DNA of 35,049 nucleotides. Origin: an uncultured Muribaculaceae bacterium (GTDB lineage Bacteria > Bacteroidota > Bacteroidia > Bacteroidales > Muribaculaceae). Shown piece by piece: positions 9,592 through 17,448 of this stretch. Every line of letters starts with the position of its first letter. Position 1 is the first letter of the stretch. Position numbers and translations under genes: made by a program. The notes below the pieces were generated by a model. The model made no database searches and was not told the origin of the DNA. It was given only the letters and a program-made list of their open reading frames with translations. The stretch spans positions 1 to 35,049 of the forward strand of contig CALUMZ010000100.1 of the NCBI GenBank assembly GCA_944321865.1, read 5' to 3'.

Positions 9592-10476
9592 ATGAAAGGA
9601 ATTGTATTGGCCGGTGGTGCGGGCACTCGTTTATACCCAACGACAAAGGGAATATCAAAACAACTCATACCCTTGTATGACAAGCCGATGATATACTATC
9701 CGGTATCAGTATTGATGTTATCGGGAATAAAGGAAATACTCATCATATCTACGCCGGAAGATTTGCCGGCATTCAAACGTTTACTTGGAAGTGGAGAAAC
9801 CGTAGGGGTAAAATTCAGTTATGCCGAACAGCCTTCTCCCGACGGCTTGGCTCAGGCTTTTATCATAGGAGAAGAATTTATAGGTGACGATGATGTTTGT
9901 CTTGTCCTTGGTGACAATATTTTCTACGGACAAAGTTTTACAAGAATGCTCGTAGATGCCTACCATCGTGCCGAAGATGAGAAAAAGGTCACATTATTTG
10001 CATATTCGGTAAAAGACCCTAATCGCTATGGCGTAATAGCATTTGACAGCGAAGGGAATGCTACATCTATTGAAGAAAAACCTGCTGTACCAAAATCAAA
10101 TTATGCAGTAACAGGGTTGTATTTCTATCCCAACGATGTTGTAAGCATAGCAAAAAATATAAAGCCTTCAGCTCGTGGCGAACTCGAGATTACTTCTGTG
10201 AATGAAGTGTTCCTCAAGCAGAAACGGGTACACGTGCAAACATTGGGACGAGGATTTTCTTGGCTTGATACGGGTACGGTAGATTCGATGCTTGAGGCTG
10301 CGAATTTTATACAAACCATTCAAAACCGGCAAGGGTTGATGGTTGCATCTCTTGAAGAAATCGCATTTAGAAAAAACTGGATTAGTGCAACACAATTGAA
10401 AGAAGCGGCAGAGCCGATGAAGAAAAATTCTTATGGGGATTATTTAATCCGATTGGCAAATGGAGAAATCAAATAA
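9592..10476 (+). CDS. rfbA: Glucose-1-phosphate thymidylyltransferase
   Basis: RfbA makes dTDP-glucose from dTTP and glucose 1-phosphate, the substrate for the RfbB encoded just upstream. The 294-residue length is typical. The signature [20 protein letters not shown] begins at residue 8, LGDNIFYG near 107-114 matches the metal-binding Asp motif, and EEKP and SWLDTGT match later sugar-binding motifs. The 3' end overlaps the next reading frame by 17 bases, so translation of the two is probably coupled. Confidence 0.96.
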   Translation: MKGIVLAGGAGTRLYPTTKGISKQLIPLYDKPMIYYPVSVLMLSGIKEILIISTPEDLPAFKRLLGSGETVGVKFSYAEQPSPDGLAQAFIIGEEFIGDDDVCLVLGDNIFYGQSFTRMLVDAYHRAEDEKKVTLFAYSVKDPNRYGVIAFDSEGNATSIEEKPAVPKSNYAVTGLYFYPNDVVSIAKNIKPSARGELEITSVNEVFLKQKRVHVQTLGRGFSWLDTGTVDSMLEAANFIQTIQNRQGLMVASLEEIAFRKNWISATQLKEAAEPMKKNSYGDYLIRLANGEIK

Positions 10477-10897
10477 CCCTGCTTTGATAGATTTGCCAAA
10501 GTTTTGTGATCCGCGGGGAAATTTATCGGTAATAGAAAGCATTAAGAACATACCGTTTAAATTTGTCCGTGCGTATTGGATTTATGATGTTCCGGCCGGG
10601 CGGGAGCGTCATGGACATGCATTTAAGACACAAGAAGAATTTATTGTTGCACTGTCGGGTAGTTTTGATGTAGTGCTGAATGACGGAACCAATGAACGAA
10701 GGTATCATTTAGCTCGTTCATATTATGGCATATATGTCCCTAAGCTGACGTGGCGTGAGCTTGATAACTTTTCGACAAACTCTGTTGCACTTATATTGTC
10801 ATCGACATTCTATGATGAGAACGATTATATTGAAGATTTTGAACAATTTAAATCACTGATTCGAGATAATAATGATAGATTCGCACAAAACATCTAA
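10460..10897 (+). CDS. FdtA/QdtA-type sugar 3,4-ketoisomerase paralogue A (cupin), HxH motif altered
   Basis: This 145-residue cupin belongs to the FdtA/WxcM C-terminal family. Characterised members move the keto group of dTDP-4-keto-6-deoxyglucose from C4 to C3, preparing it for amination. It contains [10 protein letters not shown] (17-26, Arg19 kept), [14 protein letters not shown] (42-55), [12 protein letters not shown] and YDENDY. The family's catalytic HxH reads H53-A-F55, so the second histidine is lost. It overlaps rfbA by 17 bases and the second cupin by 26 bases. Family membership is clear. Whether this copy is an active isomerase, a partner subunit or a change of specificity is open. 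Confidence 0.85.
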   Translation: MEKSNNPALIDLPKFCDPRGNLSVIESIKNIPFKFVRAYWIYDVPAGRERHGHAFKTQEEFIVALSGSFDVVLNDGTNERRYHLARSYYGIYVPKLTWRELDNFSTNSVALILSSTFYDENDYIEDFEQFKSLIRDNNDRFAQNI

Positions 10898-11330
10898 TGT
10901 CAATGATTGCAAAATAATTACCCTTAACAAGTATCATCATGAAAATGGGAATTTAAGTGTAGTTGAAAGTTGCAAAGAAATTCCATTTGAATTAAAACGC
11001 GTATATTACATATATGACATTCCCGGTGGTGAAGAACGCGGCGGACATTCCCATCGACATTGCGAGACATTGATATTTGCAGTGAGTGGGAGTTTCGACA
11101 TCATGTTAAATGATGGTAAAAACAAGCGTACAGTAAGTCTAAACAGACCTAATATAGGATTGCTTGTGAAACCGGGTATATGGAGGTTGTTAAACAATTT
11201 TTCCTCCGGTGCCGTGTGCCTTGTATTAGCATCCAAGGAATATGACGAGAATGATTACGTGAGGTCCTTTAATGAGTTCAGAAGATTAACATCAGACAAA
11301 ATCAATGAAAGCAACGTATCAGTTCCTTAG
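10872..11330 (+). CDS. FdtA/QdtA-type sugar 3,4-ketoisomerase paralogue B (cupin), HxH motif kept
   Basis: This second cupin, 152 residues long, is clearly homologous to its upstream neighbour: NGNLSVVES, YDIPGGEERGGHSH, VSGSFDIMLNDG, YDENDYVRSF. It keeps the HxH motif as His59-Ser-His61, but the Arg of the DxRGxL motif is replaced (HENGNLS, Asn25-Gly26). The ATG at 10872 lies inside the 3' end of paralogue A, and its own 3' end overlaps the aminotransferase by 26 bases. The four-gene overlap chain points to coordinated, near-stoichiometric synthesis. The likely role is isomerisation of dTDP-4-keto-6-deoxyglucose, alone or with paralogue A. Confidence 0.87.
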   Translation: MIDSHKTSNVNDCKIITLNKYHHENGNLSVVESCKEIPFELKRVYYIYDIPGGEERGGHSHRHCETLIFAVSGSFDIMLNDGKNKRTVSLNRPNIGLLVKPGIWRLLNNFSSGAVCLVLASKEYDENDYVRSFNEFRRLTSDKINESNVSVP

Positions 11331-12435
11331 TTTGAAAGAAGCCAATGCTCCAATGATGGCCGAGATTGAAGAAGCTGCCAATAGGGTAATACGGTCGGGA
11401 TGGTACATTAATGGCGAAAATGTAAAAGAATTTGAAGACGAGTTTGCACAATACAACCAAGTGAAGTATGCAATTGCCGTGAGCAATGGTTATGATGCGC
11501 TCAAACTCATACTAAGGGCATACATAGAACTTGGGTGCATGGCTCCGGGAGATGAAGTTATTGTGCCGACCAACACTTATATAGCATCGGCATTGGCGGT
11601 GTCGGATAATGGCCTTGTTCCGGTTTTTGCAGAACCCGATGCCGAAACCATGAATCTGGATATTGCAAAGATTGAGCAATATGTTTCGGACAAGACAAAG
11701 GCTATAATGCCGGTACACCTGTATGGTACTCCGTGTTGGAACAAGGCATTGAAAGAAATGGCAGAAAATCGGAATTTAAAAATAATTGAAGATAACGCAC
11801 AAGCAATAGGAGCACAAGCTGCAGTAGCCGGTATCAACGGAACAACAATTACTGGCTCTCTTGGGCATGCTTCGGGAATAAGTTTCTATCCAACAAAAAA
11901 CCTTGGAGCTCTTGGTGATGCCGGTGCTGTTACTACAAATGACGAAGAGTTGGCCAACGCTGTAAGATACTTGGCTAATTATGGCGCAGATTATCGTTAT
12001 CATAATATATATTGTGGGCATAATTGCAGAATGGACGAAATGCAAGCTGCAATACTCAGAGTAAAATTAAAGTATATAGATGACGAAAATGTTCGTCGGG
12101 CCGGCATCGCAAAGATATATGACAATGAAATACATAATCCATGGGTTATTAAGCCTCAAATATTCAAGCATTGCAAGCAGGTGTGGTATCAATATGTTCT
12201 ACGAGTTAAAAATCGGGAAGCATTTAGAAAATATATGTACGAAAAAGGCATAGAAACCGATGTGTTGTATCCAACGCCTTTACATAAGCAACCTTGTTAC
12301 TCTCATTATAAAGATTCCCGGTTGCCATTTTCCGAATTGCTTGCAAATGAAATAGTAAGTCTGCCCATTTCCATAAATATTGGTCAAGATGATGCCAAAT
12401 ATATAAGCAACATCATTAACCAATATAATGTGTAA
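11305..12435 (+). CDS. DegT/DnrJ/EryC1/StrS sugar aminotransferase (FdtB/QdtB-like)
   Basis: This PLP-dependent fold-type I aminotransferase has 376 residues. The PLP-binding Lys198 lies in SFYPTKNLGALGDAG, and the pyridine-contacting Asp163 is in IIEDNAQAIGA. In context it most likely aminates the 3-keto sugar made by the ketoisomerases, giving dTDP-3-amino-3,6-dideoxy-galactose or -glucose (Fuc3N or Qui3N precursor) with glutamate as usual donor. Sequence alone does not settle the stereochemistry. It closes the operon and is followed by a hairpin. No N-acetyltransferase of the FdtC/QdtC left-handed beta-helix type follows. Confidence 0.9.
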   Translation: MKATYQFLSLKEANAPMMAEIEEAANRVIRSGWYINGENVKEFEDEFAQYNQVKYAIAVSNGYDALKLILRAYIELGCMAPGDEVIVPTNTYIASALAVSDNGLVPVFAEPDAETMNLDIAKIEQYVSDKTKAIMPVHLYGTPCWNKALKEMAENRNLKIIEDNAQAIGAQAAVAGINGTTITGSLGHASGISFYPTKNLGALGDAGAVTTNDEELANAVRYLANYGADYRYHNIYCGHNCRMDEMQAAILRVKLKYIDDENVRRAGIAKIYDNEIHNPWVIKPQIFKHCKQVWYQYVLRVKNREAFRKYMYEKGIETDVLYPTPLHKQPCYSHYKDSRLPFSELLANEIVSLPISINIGQDDAKYISNIINQYNV

Positions 12436-12460
12436 CATTATTACCGGGATTATAGCAAAA

Positions 12461-12494
12461 GCAGGTAGAAAATTATCAAAACTTCTCTACCTGC
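12461..12494. terminator. Hairpin between convergent genes, possible weak terminator
   Basis: GCAGGTAGA (12461-12469) and TCTACCTGC (12486-12494) form a perfect 9-bp stem with a 16-base loop. It lies between the convergent ends of the aminotransferase and nfnB. There is no T-run on the plus strand and only TTTT on the minus strand, so terminator activity is uncertain. Confidence 0.5.
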
Positions 12495-12561
12495 CTGCTT
12501 TGGGGAAAGTATTAACCTCGTATTCAAAACAAATATTTACGGTCTAAAAAACGGTTTGAGG

Positions 12562-14028
12562 TTAATGCATATTTTTCAATGCTTCATGCATGTTTGCTGC
12601 AGCACGGCGACCGTCTCCCATTGCAAGGATTACTGTTGCGCCACCTCTAACAATATCTCCACCGGCATATATATCACCAATTGAAGAACGCATCGTGTTG
12701 TTATCAACCATAATGGTGTTGCGATTGCTTATTTCAAGTCCTTCGATTGATTTAGGAACAAGTGGGTTAGGAGATACTCCGACGCTTACAATTACAAGGT
12801 CAACCGGTATTTCTTCAATAGCACCTTCGATTGGAATCGGGGAGCGGCGACCGGATGCATCAGGTTCTCCTAATCGCATTTTCTGTATACGCATTAAATT
12901 GACACGTCCTGTTTCGTCCCCTTTATATTCAACCGGATTATGCAGCGTCAAAAATTCTACTCCTTCTTCTTTTGCATGTTTTATTTCCTCAATACGAGCA
13001 GGCATTTCTTCTTCAGAGCGTCGATATACAAGTATTGCCCTGTCGGCTCCCATTCTGCGTGCGGTACGCACTGAATCCATTGCTGTGTTTCCACCTCCGA
13101 TTACGGCAACATTTTTACCTGTCAGTACCGGAGTATCCCAATCAGGTTTTCCGGCACCCATCAAATTGATTCGGGTGAGGTATTCGTTGCTTGACATAAC
13201 TCCGTTAAGGTTCTCGCCGGGAATGTTCATAAAGCGAGGTAACCCGGCTCCCGATGCGACAAATATGCCTTTATAACCCATGTTATGCAAATCGTCATAC
13301 GTCAATGTCTTGCCTATGATAATATCAGTCTCGAATTTAACGCCTATCGCTTTTAATCCGTTTATTTCGTGGTCGACAATTGTGTTAGGTAATCTAAATT
13401 CCGGAATCCCGTATTTTAGCACACCGCCGATTTCATGTAAAGCTTCATAAACAGTAACTTCATATCCTAATTTTGCCATATCGCCGGAAAAAGACAAAGC
13501 GGCAGGACCACTCCCAACGACAGCTATTTTTATGCCGTTGGCGTCTGCTACTACAGGCAAAGATGAGCTCCCGCTATTGCGTTCATAGTCGGCAGCAAAT
13601 CGTTCGAGATAACCTATTGCCACTGGTTCGCTGTTCATCTTATGGTGTATACATTTGCTTTCGCATTGTTTTTCTTGTGGGCACACCCGTCCACAAACGG
13701 CAGGCAAAGCACTCGTTTCTTTCAAGGTCGCTGCAGCTTCTGCAAAATTTCCTCGTTCGATATTCTTTATAAATTGAGGAATATTTATACTTACCGGGCA
13801 ACCCGTCACACATTGCGGATTCGGGCAATCCAAGCATCTCTTGGCTTCTAATACTGCCATTTCGGCAGTTATTCCCATGTTTACCTCATCGTTGCATTTT
13901 ATACGGTATTCGGGCTTTAATTCAGGCATTTTAACCCGGGGAATTTTCATGCGTTCTTTGGCCGTCATGCTGCGACGCAAGTTTTCACGCCATTCGGCAT
14001 TGCGTCCTTCTATATTGTTATCTTTCAT
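12562..14028 (-). CDS. nfnB: NfnB-like subunit: NADPH-binding, GltD-type flavoprotein
   Basis: The protein has 488 residues and the domain order of the glutamate synthase small chain. An N-terminal ferredoxin-like region carries eight cysteines (65, 68, 73, 77 and 112, 116, 122, 126) for two [4Fe-4S] clusters. An FAD site follows with GSGPAA at 172-177, and an NAD(P)H site with VIGGGNTAMDS lies near 309. On its own it could be called GltD, but it lies 24 bases downstream of an NfnA-type partner and no gltB is present. The pair therefore fits NfnAB, which couples ferredoxin and NADH oxidation to NADP+ reduction by flavin-based electron bifurcation in anaerobes. It is cytoplasmic. Confidence 0.85.
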   Translation of the reverse strand: MKDNNIEGRNAEWRENLRRSMTAKERMKIPRVKMPELKPEYRIKCNDEVNMGITAEMAVLEAKRCLDCPNPQCVTGCPVSINIPQFIKNIERGNFAEAAATLKETSALPAVCGRVCPQEKQCESKCIHHKMNSEPVAIGYLERFAADYERNSGSSSLPVVADANGIKIAVVGSGPAALSFSGDMAKLGYEVTVYEALHEIGGVLKYGIPEFRLPNTIVDHEINGLKAIGVKFETDIIIGKTLTYDDLHNMGYKGIFVASGAGLPRFMNIPGENLNGVMSSNEYLTRINLMGAGKPDWDTPVLTGKNVAVIGGGNTAMDSVRTARRMGADRAILVYRRSEEEMPARIEEIKHAKEEGVEFLTLHNPVEYKGDETGRVNLMRIQKMRLGEPDASGRRSPIPIEGAIEEIPVDLVIVSVGVSPNPLVPKSIEGLEISNRNTIMVDNNTMRSSIGDIYAGGDIVRGGATVILAMGDGRRAAANMHEALKNMH

Positions 14029-14052
14029 TATTTTCGCTATTTAGTTGTGCTA

Positions 14053-14832
14053 TTAATACGATTTCAACCTCATCATTAATTCATCAAAATCAACATCATG
14101 TGCATCAAATTCGGGCCCTTCAACACATACAAAACGTGTTTTCCCTCCAACTGAGACACGACAAGCCCCACACATTCCTGTTCCATCGACCATTATGGCA
14201 TTTAATGAACATTCTGTGGGAATATTGTATTTTTTTGTCAGAAGCGCTACAAACTTCATCATAATAGCAGGACCTATAGTCATTACATAGTCAACTTTTT
14301 CGCGATTTAATACCTGTTCAAGTCCTACGGTTATAACTCCTTTTTGTCCATACGAGCCGTCATCGGTCATTATTACAACTTCATCGCTATACTCCCTTAC
14401 TTCTTTTTCAAGTATTATTAAGTCTTTGGTGCGTCCGGCAAGAATACTGATTACTTTATTACCGGCTTTCTTATATTCGGTCAGAATTGGCAATAATGGA
14501 GCAACGCCTACGCCGCCGCCACAACAGACTACCGTCCCGTAATTCTTGATTTGTGTCGCTTGTCCCAATGGCCCGACTACATCTGTTAAATAATCTCCGG
14601 GATTCAACGCGCATATTTTATTTGTAGAAACTCCCACTGCTTGAACAACTAATGTAATTGTTCCTTTTTCTACATCAGCATGGGCAATGGTTAATGGTAT
14701 GCGTTCACCATGCTCACCACAGCGCACTATAACAAAATGCCCGGCTTTACGCGACCTTGCAATTAATGGAGCTTCCACAACTAATTTTACAACTTTGTCG
14801 GAAAAGTACTCCTTATAAACGATTTTATTCAT
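14053..14832 (-). CDS. nfnA: NfnA-like subunit: ferredoxin-NADP reductase family with [2Fe-2S] cluster
   Basis: This 259-residue protein belongs to the sulfide/dihydroorotate dehydrogenase-like FAD/NAD-binding family. The flavin-binding N-terminal barrel includes GERIPLTIA, and [14 protein letters not shown] is the nucleotide-binding loop. The C-terminal cluster site is Asp216-x4-Cys221-x2-Cys224-x11-Cys236. In PyrK of this same window the first ligand position is Cys; an Asp there is the known hallmark of NfnA, where it tunes the cluster. That supports NfnA over PyrK. The gene lies upstream of nfnB with a 24-base gap and has a TAATTTTG box before it. Confidence 0.85.
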   Translation of the reverse strand: MNKIVYKEYFSDKVVKLVVEAPLIARSRKAGHFVIVRCGEHGERIPLTIAHADVEKGTITLVVQAVGVSTNKICALNPGDYLTDVVGPLGQATQIKNYGTVVCCGGGVGVAPLLPILTEYKKAGNKVISILAGRTKDLIILEKEVREYSDEVVIMTDDGSYGQKGVITVGLEQVLNREKVDYVMTIGPAIMMKFVALLTKKYNIPTECSLNAIMVDGTGMCGACRVSVGGKTRFVCVEGPEFDAHDVDFDELMMRLKSY

Positions 14833-14858
14833 TTGTATTTAGTTTCTTTTTTCTTCAG

Positions 14859-14866
14859 CAAAATTA
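14859..14866 (-). promoter_or_regulatory. Candidate -7 box upstream of nfnA-nfnB
   Basis: The minus strand reads TAATTTTG, matching TAnnTTTG, 27 bases before the nfnA ATG. No TTTG or GTTG sits at the expected -33 spacing, so this is only a partial promoter match. Confidence 0.4.
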
Positions 14867-14933
14867 GCCATTAATTGTGATAATTCATATTGTATATATT
14901 GCTATTTTTGGTAAATATAATACAAACTTGGAG

Positions 14934-14960
14934 AAGCCTGTTTAATAATAAAACAGGCTT
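14934..14960. repeat. Perfect 10-bp hairpin in the nfnA-GNAT gap
   Basis: AAGCCTGTTT (14934-14943) and AAACAGGCTT (14951-14960) pair perfectly around a 7-base loop. Neither strand has a strong T-run after it. It could help to end the leftward pyr transcript, or be part of the structured region to its right. Confidence 0.5.
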
Positions 14961-15008
14961 TAAACTTTTGTTAAGCTAAGCGAGAATATTACTTGCCCAT
15001 GCAGCATG

Positions 15009-15016
15009 TACCTTTG
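15009..15016 (+). promoter_or_regulatory. Candidate -7 box for a plus-strand small RNA
   Basis: TACCTTTG followed by TA is a good match to TAnnTTTG. The -33 position has no clear TTTG. The inverted repeat GCAGCAT (15001-15007)/ATGCTGC (15034-15040) surrounds it. Together with the terminator at 15085-15126 it would define a transcript of about 105 bases. Confidence 0.4.
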
Positions 15017-15021
15017 TATTG

Positions 15022-15126
15022 TTGAAAATTACAATGCTGCTTGATATCAGCCTTTAATTGTACCATGAATAAACTTTGTTTTGCAAGGCAGCGTCGTATT
15101 AAGTTTTACGGCGCAGCCTTTTTTCT
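15022..15126 (+). ncRNA. Candidate small RNA with intrinsic terminator
   Basis: No plus-strand gene lies between 12435 and this point, yet a strong plus-oriented terminator sits at 15085-15126 and a TACCTTTG box about 76 bases before it. The interval holds two short hairpins, ATTG/CAAT (15018-15035 region) and GCTG/CAGC (15036-15051), ahead of the terminator stem. I cannot assign it to a known RNA family. The short frame across it has no support as a protein. The 5' end is estimated from promoter spacing only. The rest of the 374-base gap (14833-15206) holds the perfect hairpin at 14934-14960 and nothing else that I recognise. Confidence 0.4.
15085..15126 (+). terminator. Plus-strand intrinsic terminator without a plus-strand gene
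   Basis: Arms 15085-15098 (AAGGCAGCGTCGTA) and 15107-15120 (TACGGCGCAGCCTT) pair over 14 bases with one mismatch and one wobble around an 8-base loop, followed by TTTTCTTTC. On the minus strand there is no U-run after the stem, so it is oriented plus. Confidence 0.65.
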
Positions 15127-15206
15127 TTCACATGCAGGCAGAGTTTCTGTGAACAAACCGAGTAGTGGTTGTGTCAGATGTTGGTTGTTTTGCAAAAAAG
15201 AACAAT

Positions 15207-15695
15207 CTATTTTAGCAGCAGTTCGTAATCTACAACATCTAAAATCTGTCCAAATTTTATTCCGACTTGCTTAAAATGTGAAACTTTTTTGAATCCGAAT
15301 TTTAGATGGAAATTAATACTCGTGGCATTATTCCCGGTTATGCAAGCAATCATAGCAACATACCCCCTAAGCCGGCATTCATTTATTAGCTCAGTCATGA
15401 GTTTGGTTCCCATGCCTGTCCTTATATAATATTGAGAGCAATAAATGGTTGTCTCTACAGTTGAATTATATGCGGCTCTGTCTTTCCACTTATGGGCATA
15501 ACAAAAACCTACAACATCTCCACTCTCATTTTCATATACCAGATAGGGATAGGTGTTGGATATCTCCGATATACGGCAAGCCATTTCATGTTCCGATACA
15601 GGAGCTGTTTCAAAACTTATTGTTGTGTTTAGGATATATTCATTATAAATTTCTGCAATAGCTTTGGCATCGGATACCTTAACATCTCTAATCAT
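15207..15695 (-). CDS. GNAT N-acetyltransferase, phosphinothricin/MnaT-like
   Basis: This 162-residue, single-domain GNAT protein transfers acetyl from acetyl-CoA to an amine. The acetyl-CoA loop is R92-T-G-M-G96, followed by a helix (TKLMTELINEC). The N-terminal TTISFET and the stretch AYNSTVETTIYC are typical of the phosphinothricin or methionine-sulfone acetyltransferase subfamily, which acts on small amino-acid-like amines. It starts 5 bases after pyrD and probably shares its transcript, but no link to pyrimidine synthesis is known to me. The true substrate cannot be read from sequence. Confidence 0.87.
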   Translation of the reverse strand: MIRDVKVSDAKAIAEIYNEYILNTTISFETAPVSEHEMACRISEISNTYPYLVYENESGDVVGFCYAHKWKDRAAYNSTVETTIYCSQYYIRTGMGTKLMTELINECRLRGYVAMIACITGNNATSINFHLKFGFKKVSHFKQVGIKFGQILDVVDYELLLK

Positions 15696-15700
15696 GTTTT

Positions 15701-16612
15701 TTATAATTGCATTCCGCCAATGATTTCTTTAATGTCTTCAATCCCATGCCTAACCATATAATCTTGGATATATTCAATGATTTTAATAGTAATAGCCGGA
15801 TCTATAAAATTTGCTGTTCCAACTTGAATTGCTGTGGCTCCGGCCAGCATGAACTCGATTGCATCACGTCCGTTCATAATACCTCCCAATCCTATAACTG
15901 GTATAGAAACTGCATTTGCTACTTGCCAAACCATTCTTACTGCAATGGGGCGTATGCAGGCTCCGGAAAGCCCTCCTGTAATGGTCGACAAATATGGCTT
16001 TCGTGTTTCAGTATTAATTGCCATTCCAAGGAATGTGTTGGTCAAAGATACAGAATCAGCTCCTGATGCTTCTACAGCTTTTGCAATCTCGGCAATATCT
16101 GTTACGTTGGGGGATAGCTTTACGATCATGGTTTTATTATAACATTTTCTTATAGCTTTGACCACGCTTTCTGCTCCGGAACATGTGGTACCAAAAGCCA
16201 TGCCCCCTTGTTTCACATTTGGACACGAAATGTTAATCTCAACTGCATTTATTTTTTCTAAAGGTGCAAGTTTTTCACACACTTCAACATAATCAGAAAC
16301 ATTACTGCCGGAAACATTTACTATAATTTGGGAATCGATGTCTTTTATACGAGGATAAATGGTATTAATAAAATAATCTACGCCATGGTTCTGTAAACCT
16401 ACGGCATTTAACATTCCGGAAGGTGTTTCTACCATCCTTGGATAAGGATTGCCTTCACGATGGTGCAGTGTGGTTCCTTTTACAATAAACCCTCCTAATT
16501 GAGACAAGTCTATGAAATCGGCATACTCTTCGCCATAGCCAAAAGTGCCGGAAGCTGTCATTACAGGATTCTTTAACTCAATATTGCCAATTTTTACGTT
16601 TAAATTTACCAT
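15701..16612 (-). CDS. pyrD: Dihydroorotate dehydrogenase, class 1B catalytic subunit
   Basis: PyrD oxidises dihydroorotate to orotate using FMN, the fourth step of de novo pyrimidine synthesis. The 303-residue product has the class 1 active-site Cys130 in [11 protein letters not shown], where class 1 enzymes use Cys as base. Near the C-terminus are [19 protein letters not shown], typical of the FMN phosphate site, and [12 protein letters not shown]. Class 1B enzymes pass electrons to NAD+ through PyrK, and pyrK lies directly upstream, overlapping by 7 bases. It is cytoplasmic and would form a PyrD2-PyrK2 complex. Confidence 0.95.
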   Translation of the reverse strand: MVNLNVKIGNIELKNPVMTASGTFGYGEEYADFIDLSQLGGFIVKGTTLHHREGNPYPRMVETPSGMLNAVGLQNHGVDYFINTIYPRIKDIDSQIIVNVSGSNVSDYVEVCEKLAPLEKINAVEINISCPNVKQGGMAFGTTCSGAESVVKAIRKCYNKTMIVKLSPNVTDIAEIAKAVEASGADSVSLTNTFLGMAINTETRKPYLSTITGGLSGACIRPIAVRMVWQVANAVSIPVIGLGGIMNGRDAIEFMLAGATAIQVGTANFIDPAITIKIIEYIQDYMVRHGIEDIKEIIGGMQL

Positions 16613-17370
16613 TTTAACTCATTGATATTAAATACCGGACCTTCTTTGCACACACATACATTACCCGATGATGCAGTATCTTCGACACAACACAAGCATG
16701 CTCCGATCCCACAAGCCATCATATTTTCTAAAGATACTTCACATTCAATATTCCGCTCTTTTGCAATATTTGCTACTGCCATCATCATAGGCTTGGGACC
16801 ACAGCATTGGATGAAGTCAAAATCTGTCTGCATTACGCTGTTTTGTGTAACCAATCCTTTTTCTCCCATGCTGCCATCTTCTGTTGACAGGAACAGGTTG
16901 CCATATTGCGAAAACATATCCAATAACAATAAATCACATTTGCTTCTTGCTCCCAATAAAAACGAGACTTCATTGCCGCGTTCTTTCAAAACCTTGCCTA
17001 AATATAAAAGTGGAGCTACTCCAACACCTCCTCCAATTAATAAAGAGTGACCGTTATTTATACTAAAGCCATTCCCTAAAGGAACTATCAAGTTTAATAT
17101 ACTTCCATTGGGGCTTTTTATCATGCTATTTGTTCCTTCACCCGCATCTCTTATAAGTAACCAAAGCTCATTTTTGTCGTAATCAATATAGTTTATTGAT
17201 ATTGGGCGGCGAAGATAAGTATTACGGCTGTTTCCTACATATACTTGCACAAACTGTCCGGGCAATGTTTTTGGCATTTGTCCGTCAATAGGGGATAACT
17301 TCAAGACCGAGTATTGAGCTGTAAGGCTGATGTTTTCCTTGATCTCGAAATCTTTTATGTATTTCTTCAT
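16606..17370 (-). CDS. pyrK: Dihydroorotate dehydrogenase electron-transfer subunit
   Basis: PyrK carries FAD and a [2Fe-2S] cluster and moves electrons from PyrD to NAD+. I chose the ATG at 17370 ([13 protein letters not shown]), which gives 254 residues; the longer frame starts at a TTG that lies inside the predicted -7 box. The flavin-binding segment is [12 protein letters not shown], the pyridine nucleotide loop is [15 protein letters not shown], and the cluster ligands are in CGIGACLCC plus the later VCVCKEGP. All four positions are Cys, unlike the NfnA paralogue downstream. Its stop codon overlaps the pyrD start. It opens a pyrK-pyrD-GNAT unit. Confidence 0.94.
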   Translation of the reverse strand: MKKYIKDFEIKENISLTAQYSVLKLSPIDGQMPKTLPGQFVQVYVGNSRNTYLRRPISINYIDYDKNELWLLIRDAGEGTNSMIKSPNGSILNLIVPLGNGFSINNGHSLLIGGGVGVAPLLYLGKVLKERGNEVSFLLGARSKCDLLLLDMFSQYGNLFLSTEDGSMGEKGLVTQNSVMQTDFDFIQCCGPKPMMMAVANIAKERNIECEVSLENMMACGIGACLCCVEDTASSGNVCVCKEGPVFNINELKW

Positions 17371-17397
17371 ATTTTTGTTACTGATAAAGTTCCAATG

Positions 17398-17429
17398 CAA
17401 ATTTAAAAGAATTACATATTAAATACAAC
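17398..17429 (-). promoter_or_regulatory. Promoter of pyrK-pyrD
   Basis: The minus strand has TAAATTTG (17398-17405) as -7 and GTTG (17426-17429) as -33, separated by 20 bases. The implied start near 17392 gives a leader of about 20 bases before the ATG at 17370. Confidence 0.55.
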
Positions 17430-17448
17430 CTTATCTGGATAATTAGCA

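Noticed and set aside
12590..13276. 228-codon open frame on the plus strand opposite nfnB
   Set aside because: It is a shadow of the well-conserved minus-strand gene, with a Pro/Ser/Ile/Arg-rich composition and no family match.
12562..14028. Glutamate synthase small chain GltD
   Set aside because: No gltB is nearby and the gene is paired with an NfnA-type subunit, so NfnB fits better, although GltD cannot be fully excluded without genome context.
15041..15274. 77-codon plus-strand frame across the small-RNA region
   Set aside because: It runs through the terminator hairpin and into the opposing GNAT gene and has no recognisable protein features.
15207..15695. GNAT protein as the missing Fuc3N/Qui3N N-acetyltransferase
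   Set aside because: FdtC/QdtC enzymes are left-handed beta-helix proteins, and this gene belongs to the phosphinothricin-type GNAT group in the pyr operon.
16606..17400. Longer pyrK starting at TTG 17400
   Set aside because: The TTG overlaps the predicted -7 box and the ATG at 17370 gives the normal family N-terminus.
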